Assembly (NCBI GenBank): GCA_946062035.1 | Contig: CAMGTS010000015.1 | Span: 1 to 13,367, forward strand | Length of the DNA: 13,367 bases | Direction: 5' to 3' | Source: an uncultured Bacteroidales bacterium | GTDB taxonomy: Bacteria; Bacteroidota; Bacteroidia; Bacteroidales; UBA932 | Shown here: piece after piece, positions 8,394 to 13,367 of the stretch | Layout of the letters: each line of letters begins with the position of its first letter | Position numbering within the stretch: the stretch's first letter is position 1 | The notes under the pieces: generated by a model | The model's input: only the letters and a program-made list of their open reading frames with translations | Databases searched by the model: none | What the model was told of the DNA's origin: nothing | Made by a program: the position numbers and the translations under genes

Positions 8394-9347
8394 ATGGCTG
8401 GGAAAAAACGATATGTGTTCAATACAGACACGCTTGCCTACGACCTTCAGAAGATTCCTCTCTTGAAGCGTCTGTCCAAGGGTATGGCCCTTTTTCTGTT
8501 GAGCCTTGTCGTCTTTGCCGGTTATTATATTATCTATACCAAGGTGTTGAAGTTGGATACACCGAAGACAATAGCCCTCCGCCAGACCTCGGCGAGGCTG
8601 TATTCCAAGATTGAAGTCGTCAGGGAGAGAATGGAGGATGTCCAGCGTGATTTGGAGGAGCTTCAGGTCAGAGACAACAATGTCTATCGCCCGATTTTCG
8701 GTATGGAGGCGATACCAGCCGAGGATAGGAATTCAAGTTACGGAGATTCCCAAAGATATACTCACTTGTCAGGTTTTCCGCTCTCTTCGTTTATGATTGA
8801 CGCTGAGAAGTCTATGGATTTGCTTTATAAGAAAGCCTATGTACAGTCAGTAAGTTTCGACGCTGTGGCTCCTGTTGCGGGCAGAGCTAATTCAATGGCC
8901 TCGTGTGTTCCTGCGATTCCGCCGGTATTCCTGAATCGTGTGAGGTTGACAAGCCGGTTCGGAGTAAGGTCTGATCCGATGAGCGGTGCTGCGAAGGTGC
9001 ATTCAGGGCTCGACCTTGCAGGACATTCAGGCGAACCTGTCTATGCGACCGGCGATGGAGTCGTGGTTGAGGCAAGCTTTGCGTTTTTCGGCTATGGCAA
9101 CGTCGTGATTATCGATCACGGATTCGGCTATAAGACACGTTACGCTCATTTGAAGAGATTCAATGTAAGAGTCGGCGACAGGGTGAGTAGAGGAGATGAA
9201 ATCGCAGCGATGGGAAGTACCGGAAAAAGTACGGGCAACCACCTTCATTATGAAGTCGAGTATATGGGGCGCAAGGTCAATCCGTTGAACTACTTTAATA
9301 TTAACATCACTCCTTCGGAGTATGAGAGATTAGTGGAGAGCAGGTAA
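8394..9347 (+). CDS. Membrane-anchored M23 (LytM-fold) metallopeptidase, catalytically complete
   Basis: A predicted zinc endopeptidase acting on peptidoglycan cross-bridges from the outer face of the inner membrane. The protein has 317 residues: a basic cytoplasmic start, one membrane helix at about 31-48, a coiled-coil stretch at about 60-93, a linker, then the M23 domain at about 185-300. All residues of the LytM site are present: H203 and D207 (HSGLD) and H285 as zinc ligands, H252 (RYAHL) and H283 (HLH) as catalytic histidines. The SRFG motif at 189-192 precedes them. The organisation resembles MepM-like DD-endopeptidases, but the exact bond cut cannot be read. The stop and the next gene's start share a base (TAATG), so the two peptidases are probably translated together. 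It diverges from alaS. Confidence 0.93.
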   Translation: MAGKKRYVFNTDTLAYDLQKIPLLKRLSKGMALFLLSLVVFAGYYIIYTKVLKLDTPKTIALRQTSARLYSKIEVVRERMEDVQRDLEELQVRDNNVYRPIFGMEAIPAEDRNSSYGDSQRYTHLSGFPLSSFMIDAEKSMDLLYKKAYVQSVSFDAVAPVAGRANSMASCVPAIPPVFLNRVRLTSRFGVRSDPMSGAAKVHSGLDLAGHSGEPVYATGDGVVVEASFAFFGYGNVVIIDHGFGYKTRYAHLKRFNVRVGDRVSRGDEIAAMGSTGKSTGNHLHYEVEYMGRKVNPLNYFNINITPSEYERLVESR

Positions 9348-10309
9348 TGGAAAAGTTCAAGTTCAACAGGGAAGAGATGTGGTTTGTCAAGGACATACCG
9401 ACTATCAGGAGGAGAATCTGGGTAGTGCTGAAATATCTTGTCATAAGCGTATTGCTTTCCATTCTTTACTATTTCGTCCTGTCCGATGTCATTTACATAG
9501 GTGAAGATCGTCGCCTGCAGAGGCAGAACAAGGCGATGCGTGCGGAATATGAGTTGTTGAAGCAAAGACTATCGGTTTTGGAGGGGACTGTGCAGTATCT
9601 TCAGGATAAAGACAGGAAAATCTATTCAGATGTATTCAACGCGAACCCTCCGGTCAACCTTCTTGAATCGGTTGGGGCGTATGACAGTGCGATGGATCTT
9701 GATACTATTCAGGATAACACGCTCGCCAAATATATCGCTGCAGGGGTAGATAGGGCGGAGGTGTCTGTAAGTGAAGTTAAGACATTGATAGACAGTGTGC
9801 TGTCGGCTCTCGGCTTTTTGGGCGCAAGCTCAAGGAATATTCCTTCGATAGTCCCGGTAAAGAACTTCTCTCCCGATTTGATAGGGGCTTCCGTCGGAAA
9901 AAAGATCAATCCGTTCTATAAGAGCGTGATGGCGCACAACGGAATAGATTTGCTCGGAGCCTCAGGCACGGAGATAGTCGCCCCTGCCGATGGTGTTGTT
10001 GAGAGGTCTTCGGACAAGGATACGAGAAGTTCCGGTAATACATTTTATATCAATCATCTGAACGGATATAAAACGAGATATTCTAATGTGGGTGAAGTCT
10101 ACGTCCGTCCCGGTCAAAAGGTTTCGCAAGGGATGGTTATCGGCAGAATCGGTGTTAGCGGAATGTCCCTCGCTCCGCATCTACATTATGAGGTTGTCTT
10201 CAATGGCAGGTATATGGATCCTGTTCATTATTTCTTTGCGTCTGTAGGTCCACGCACTTACGCCGAAGCCGTGAATTCATCCCAAAACACCGGGCAGTCT
10301 TTGGATTGA
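9347..10309 (+). CDS. Second membrane-anchored M23 family protein, with one catalytic His replaced by Asn
   Basis: A 320-residue paralogue of the preceding peptidase with the same build: membrane helix at about 25-46, coiled coil at about 53-90, a shared motif at the coil's end (LQDKDRKIYSDVF here, LQVRDNNVYRPIF in the neighbour), and an M23 domain at about 178-295. The zinc ligands H197, D201 and H280 and the catalytic H278 remain, but the histidine of the RYAHL motif is N247 (RYSNV), and the SRFG motif has become ASVG. LytM-family proteins lacking active-site residues, such as EnvC and NlpD, act as activators of other wall enzymes, so a regulatory or scaffold role is possible. Weak or altered activity is equally possible because zinc binding looks intact. 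The start overlaps the upstream stop by one base, which argues for a fixed ratio of the two proteins. Confidence 0.9.
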   Translation: MEKFKFNREEMWFVKDIPTIRRRIWVVLKYLVISVLLSILYYFVLSDVIYIGEDRRLQRQNKAMRAEYELLKQRLSVLEGTVQYLQDKDRKIYSDVFNANPPVNLLESVGAYDSAMDLDTIQDNTLAKYIAAGVDRAEVSVSEVKTLIDSVLSALGFLGASSRNIPSIVPVKNFSPDLIGASVGKKINPFYKSVMAHNGIDLLGASGTEIVAPADGVVERSSDKDTRSSGNTFYINHLNGYKTRYSNVGEVYVRPGQKVSQGMVIGRIGVSGMSLAPHLHYEVVFNGRYMDPVHYFFASVGPRTYAEAVNSSQNTGQSLD

Positions 10310-10330
10310 CAGGCCATCTTTGTAAATTTG
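10300..10330 (+). promoter_or_regulatory. Bacteroidetes-type promoter for the MerR/NIF3 operon
   Basis: TTTG at 10300-10303, a 19-nt spacer and TAAATTTG at 10323-10330 match the Bacteroidetes primary sigma consensus in both boxes and spacing. This is the best promoter in the window. The -33 box lies inside the last codons of the second M23 gene, whose stop is at 10307-10309. The ATG of the MerR-type gene is 28 nt beyond the -7 box, giving an expected leader of roughly 20 nt. No terminator hairpin is seen between the M23 gene and this promoter, so read-through is likely as well. Confidence 0.65.
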
Positions 10331-10357
10331 CGAATCTTTCCGAATCATAGTATAACA

Positions 10358-10777
10358 ATGTCATTCACAGAAGAAAAACCATTGGATAAGGTCTATTATA
10401 CGATAGGCGAAGTGTCCGGGATGCTTGGAGAGAGCCAATCTCTCATACGCTTCTGGTCGGGCAGATTCCCTTCTTTTATCAAGCCGGTCCGCAACAAGAA
10501 AGGCAACAGGCTTTTTACCGCTAAGGATGTGGAGAATTTCAGGTTGCTTCACCATTATATCAAGGACCTCGGAATGACTTTGGAAGGTGCTGAGAAGAGA
10601 ATGCGCAACAATTCGTCAACTGAAGAGAGGCGGTTGGCCGTCATCGAAAAATTGAAGAGCATAAGAGGAAAGCTTTCGTCAATAGCGGAGGAACTGAATA
10701 GTGAGGAATTATCGGAAGCGGGGTTTTCTGATGAGGACAAAGAAGAGAAAGTAAACAGAATATTGGGGTTAGAGTAG
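10358..10777 (+). CDS. MerR-family transcriptional regulator
   Basis: A 139-residue protein from the ATG at 10358. A TTG at 10328 is in frame but lies inside the promoter's -7 box and is rejected. Residues 13-32 form the MerR-type helix-turn-helix (YYTIGEVSGMLGESQSLIRFW region), followed by the wing (KKGNRLFTAKDVE, 47-59) and the second helical pair (LHHYIKDLGMTLEGAEKRM, 64-82). The rest is a charged helix, probably for dimerisation. There is no cysteine-rich metal site and no large effector domain, so the signal it senses is unknown. Small regulators of this kind are common in Bacteroidetes. It is the first gene after the promoter and lies 3 bp ahead of the NIF3 gene. Whether it controls its own operon or the adjacent M23/alaS region is not shown by the sequence. 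Confidence 0.9.
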   Translation: MSFTEEKPLDKVYYTIGEVSGMLGESQSLIRFWSGRFPSFIKPVRNKKGNRLFTAKDVENFRLLHHYIKDLGMTLEGAEKRMRNNSSTEERRLAVIEKLKSIRGKLSSIAEELNSEELSEAGFSDEDKEEKVNRILGLE

Positions 10778-10780
10778 ATT

Positions 10781-11566
10781 ATGGTAAAAAAAGAGACTGC
10801 GCCTAAGGCTGGGGATATAGCCAAGGCAATTGAAGAGTTTGCGCCTTTAGAGACTCAGGCGGCATGGGATAACAGCGGATTTACGGTCGGTAGCCCTTGT
10901 GCTATTGTCCATAAGGCTCTTGTCGCTCTCAACTGCACCAAAGAGGTTGTAGAAGAGGCGGTCGCAAAGGGGTGTGATATGCTTATAACTCATCATCCGC
11001 TAATTGTCCATTCCCCTTGTATGAATATTCTTGAGGGAGATGTCAGAGGCGACGCTATTGCCGCGGCGATAAGAGGGGGGCTGACTGTCTACTCTTCTCA
11101 TACCCCTTTGGACAAGGCACGTGGAGGCCTTAATGATATTATGGCCGCCAAATTAGGTTTGAGCGGCTGTGAAATTCTTGGAGCGGACGGTTTCGGGGTT
11201 GTCGGGACTTTGAAAGAGAAAATGAGCTCTTCTGAGTTTATCGGGTTCGTGAAGAAAAGTTTCAACGCAAAGAATATCAGATGTTCCAAGCCTTTGAAGT
11301 GCAAGGTCTTGAAAGTCGCGGTAAGCAGCGGAGGCGGCCAGGGATCTATTAAAGACGCTCTTGCGAAGGGGGCGCAGGTCTTGGTTACAGGCGATGTTAC
11401 GCATCATAACTACTATGTTCCGGATGGCTTTATGGTCATGGATATCGGTCATCATCAGAGCGAATGGCCTGCTGTTGATTTGCTTGTAAGATTAGTTAAG
11501 AAAAATTTTCCTACATTTGCACTCTTACAAAGTGAGAAAGATATTAGCCCTATTTATTACTATTGA
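10781..11566 (+). CDS. NIF3-family (DUF34) dinuclear metal-centre protein
   Basis: A 261-residue cytoplasmic protein of the NIF3/YbgI family, which forms toroidal hexamers with two metal ions per subunit. Signatures in order: WDNSGFTVG (29-37), ITHHPL (69-74, metal ligands H71 and H72), SSHTPLD (105-111, H107 and D111) with GGLND (115-119), GDVTHHNY (214-221) and GHHQSE (233-238, H234 and E238). The metal site looks complete. Many Bacteroidetes NIF3 proteins are near 365 residues because of an inserted PII-like domain; this one is the short form with only a modest middle segment (about 125-185). The biochemical role is unsettled in all bacteria; a GTP cyclohydrolase-like label used for the family should not be trusted. 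It follows the MerR gene by 3 bp and precedes the zinc-ribbon gene by 2 bp. Confidence 0.93.
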   Translation: MVKKETAPKAGDIAKAIEEFAPLETQAAWDNSGFTVGSPCAIVHKALVALNCTKEVVEEAVAKGCDMLITHHPLIVHSPCMNILEGDVRGDAIAAAIRGGLTVYSSHTPLDKARGGLNDIMAAKLGLSGCEILGADGFGVVGTLKEKMSSSEFIGFVKKSFNAKNIRCSKPLKCKVLKVAVSSGGGQGSIKDALAKGAQVLVTGDVTHHNYYVPDGFMVMDIGHHQSEWPAVDLLVRLVKKNFPTFALLQSEKDISPIYYY

Positions 11567-11568
11567 TT

Positions 11569-12456
11569 ATGGCAACAAAAAAGAATATTAAACCCGTAGA
11601 TACGGGCGAGACATTTACATCCTTGCAGATTTCCAAGAGCATCGATCAGGATAGCATGGAGACGAAACTTCGCTCGCTCTACAAACTCCAAAAGACTGAT
11701 TCTAAGATAGATGGTATATACATGCTCAGAGGGGAGCTTCCTTTGGAAGTGCAGGATCTCGAAGATGAGATAATGGGTCTGAAGACTAAAATCGCTACGT
11801 TGCAGAAAGAGATCAAGGAGGCGGAAGAGACTGTTGCCAAGAATAAGTTGGATATCCAGAGCTTCAAGGCGACTATCAAGAAGTATGAAGCCCAGCGCAA
11901 CAATGTAAAGAACAATAGAGAATTCGATTCGCTTTCAAAAGAGATTGAGTTCCAGGAACTTGCTTCTCTCCGTGCCGATAAGCGGGTAACTGCGGCTTCG
12001 AAGGTGGTCGTAGAGAAGAAAGAGACTCTCGAGCTTGTTCAGGCTCAGTTGAAAGGCAGAGAGGGAGACCTTGAGAACAAACGTAAGGAGTTGGATAACA
12101 TAGCAAAGGAGACGGAAAAAGAGGAGGCGGAACTCGTAAAGCAGTCTGAGGAGATTCAGGCAGAGATCGATCCTCGTATCCTTGCGGCTTATGAGAAGGT
12201 CAGAAGCAACGCTCGCAACAAGATGGCTGTAGTGACAGTGGTAAGAGGCGCATGCGGTGGTTGCTTTAGCAAAATACCTCCTCAGCGTCAGATAGATATC
12301 GAGGAGAGCAAGAAGATTATCGTTTGCGAGTATTGCGGTAGGATTCTTGTCAGCTCTAAATTTGACGAAGAGGAAAACGGCGCTGCGGCTGTAGTCGAAG
12401 AGGCTCCGAAGGCGGCTCCAAAGAAAAAGACAACAAGAACTAAAAAAACGGAATAG
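11569..12456 (+). CDS. Coiled-coil protein with C-terminal C4-type zinc ribbon (DUF164/CT398-like)
   Basis: A 295-residue protein from the ATG at 11569; an upstream in-frame TTG at 11563 overlaps the NIF3 stop and is less likely. After about 30 polar residues comes a long helical hairpin of heptad-rich coiled coil (about 33-205), then a zinc ribbon with four cysteines C229, C232 (CGGC) and C253, C256 (CEYC). This is the arrangement of the conserved family that includes chlamydial CT398. The tail (about 270-295) is Ala- then Lys-rich (APKKKTTRTKKTE), unlike the compact ends of many homologues. The function is not established; nucleic-acid or protein binding has been suggested for the family. 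Adjacent placement with NIF3 recurs in many bacteria, so a shared process is a reasonable inference. Confidence 0.9.
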   Translation: MATKKNIKPVDTGETFTSLQISKSIDQDSMETKLRSLYKLQKTDSKIDGIYMLRGELPLEVQDLEDEIMGLKTKIATLQKEIKEAEETVAKNKLDIQSFKATIKKYEAQRNNVKNNREFDSLSKEIEFQELASLRADKRVTAASKVVVEKKETLELVQAQLKGREGDLENKRKELDNIAKETEKEEAELVKQSEEIQAEIDPRILAAYEKVRSNARNKMAVVTVVRGACGGCFSKIPPQRQIDIEESKKIIVCEYCGRILVSSKFDEEENGAAAVVEEAPKAAPKKKTTRTKKTE

Positions 12457-12465
12457 TTGTTTGTG

Positions 12466-13367
12466 ATGAGAGAACCTTTGCTTAGGGATCTCTTCTTCAA
12501 ACACGTAGGACAGACATCCTCAAAACCTTTGGGGCTTAACATCACAAAGGCTGAGGGTGTTTTTCTTTACTCAGACGAGAAGAGATATCTTGATTTTATT
12601 TCAGGTGTAAGCGTCAGCAATGTCGGTCATTGCCGCCCTGAAATCATTGATGCTGTGAATGAGCAGATGCACAATTACGCCCATCTGATGGTCTACGGAG
12701 AAATGATCGAGGCTCCGCAAGTGCTTCACGCTAAGTTGCTGACCTCTTTGCTTCCCGACAAGTTGCAATGCGTGTATTATGTAAACAGCGGAAGTGAGGC
12801 GAATGAAGCAGCGATGAAACTTGCGAAAAGGGTTACAGGGCGTAGAGAAATAATTTCTTGCCGTAACGCTTATCACGGCAGTTCTCAGGGTGCTCTGAGC
12901 CTGATGAGCGACGAAGGGTTCAAAAACTCATTCAGACCTTTGCTTCCGATGGTTAACCATATAGTTTTCAACGATACCGTCTCATTGAACTTGATAACCG
13001 AGAAAACTGCGGGTGTAATAATCGAACCAGTCCAAGGCGAAGGCGGCGTGCAGATTCCTGAGAAAGGATTTTTGGAGGCGTTGAGGGAGAGATGCTCCAA
13101 GGTCGGTGCATTGCTGATTTTCGACGAGGTGCAGACAGGATTCGGGCGTACTGGTGAAATGTTCGCATTTCAGAAGTATGGCGTAATCCCTGATATGCTG
13201 ACACTTGCGAAAGCTTTGGGAGGAGGGCTTCCTCTCGGAGCATTGGTAACTTCGGGAGAGTTGATGTCGGCATGGCAGGATAATCCTCCGTTGGGGCACA
13301 TAACCACTTTCGGCGGTCATCCGGTATGTTGCGCCGCGGCTCTCGCCTCTTTGAAACTGCTTATTGA
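12466..13367 (+). CDS. Class III PLP-dependent aminotransferase (partial, cut by the window edge)
   Basis: The reading frame is open from the ATG at 12466 to the end of the window, giving 300 complete codons; perhaps 70-100 C-terminal residues are missing. Class III signatures are present: phosphate-binding SGSEANE at 108-114, AYHG near 136-139, EPVQGEGG at 187-194, the pyridine-contacting D220 in FDEVQTGFGRTG, and the PLP Schiff-base lysine K249 in LAKALGGGLPLGA. The later ITTFGGHP segment matches the TTFGGNP region of the family, with His for Asn. It belongs with acetylornithine/4-aminobutyrate-type transaminases, and Bacteroidales proteins of this type are usually labelled only 'aspartate aminotransferase family'; no arginine-pathway neighbour supports calling it argD. 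It starts 9 bp after the zinc-ribbon gene and probably belongs to the same transcript. A GTG at 12463 is an alternative start. Confidence 0.93.
   Translation, partial: MREPLLRDLFFKHVGQTSSKPLGLNITKAEGVFLYSDEKRYLDFISGVSVSNVGHCRPEIIDAVNEQMHNYAHLMVYGEMIEAPQVLHAKLLTSLLPDKLQCVYYVNSGSEANEAAMKLAKRVTGRREIISCRNAYHGSSQGALSLMSDEGFKNSFRPLLPMVNHIVFNDTVSLNLITEKTAGVIIEPVQGEGGVQIPEKGFLEALRERCSKVGALLIFDEVQTGFGRTGEMFAFQKYGVIPDMLTLAKALGGGLPLGALVTSGELMSAWQDNPPLGHITTFGGHPVCCAAALASLKLLI

Noticed and set aside
11935..12504. Minus-strand open frame (189 codons) opposite the zinc-ribbon gene
   Set aside because: It lies antisense to a clear coiled-coil/zinc-ribbon protein. The Phe/Leu/Arg-rich translation is the expected antisense of Lys/Glu-rich coding DNA.
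12601..13320. Several minus-strand frames at the right edge
   Set aside because: The plus-strand frame from 12466 is uninterrupted and carries all class III aminotransferase motifs, so these frames are antisense shadows.
1..13367. CRISPR array, insertion sequence, prophage, tRNA or defence genes
   Set aside because: Every stretch longer than about 70 bases is occupied by an identified housekeeping-type gene. No regularly spaced repeats, transposase, integrase or RNA gene is visible.

Overview
The window is a dense stretch of bacterial chromosome with twelve protein genes, the last cut by the right edge. No noncoding gap exceeds about 70 bases. It most likely comes from a member of the Bacteroidetes, probably a Bacteroidales. 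The thiamine pyrophosphokinase, LptF/G permease, class III aminotransferase and paired M23 peptidases resemble Bacteroidales versions. Gene starts mostly lack good Shine-Dalgarno sites. Several gene starts carry Bacteroidetes-type promoter elements (a -33 TTTG and a -7 TAnnTTTG). The genus cannot be read from the sequence.

Layout. Left block (+): a bifunctional-nuclease/UVR-type protein overlaps a CNT-family nucleoside transporter that has an unusual extra N-terminal segment. Middle block (-, read right to left): alaS, an LptF/LptG-family permease, fmt and a thiamine pyrophosphokinase lie close together and look like one housekeeping cluster for translation, envelope and cofactor supply. Its last gene runs tail to tail with the transporter, with only 3 bp between the stops. 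Right block (+): a 59-bp AT-rich divergent region separates alaS from two overlapping membrane-anchored M23 (LytM-fold) peptidase genes. A well-formed promoter at the end of the second peptidase gene then leads into merR-type regulator, NIF3-family, C4-zinc-ribbon coiled-coil and class III aminotransferase genes, nearly without gaps.

Interpretation. This is core, vertically inherited sequence. I see no mobile element, phage gene, CRISPR array, defence system, tRNA or rRNA. The points worth a second look are small: an M23 paralogue that has replaced one catalytic histidine with asparagine; the NIF3 plus zinc-ribbon pair of unknown function; overlapping divergent promoters with a perfect 11-bp tandem repeat; a repeated octamer AAATTTGC at three gene starts, twice exactly 8 nt from the ATG, which suggests (near-)leaderless transcripts; and the secreted-looking N-terminal extension of the nucleoside transporter.
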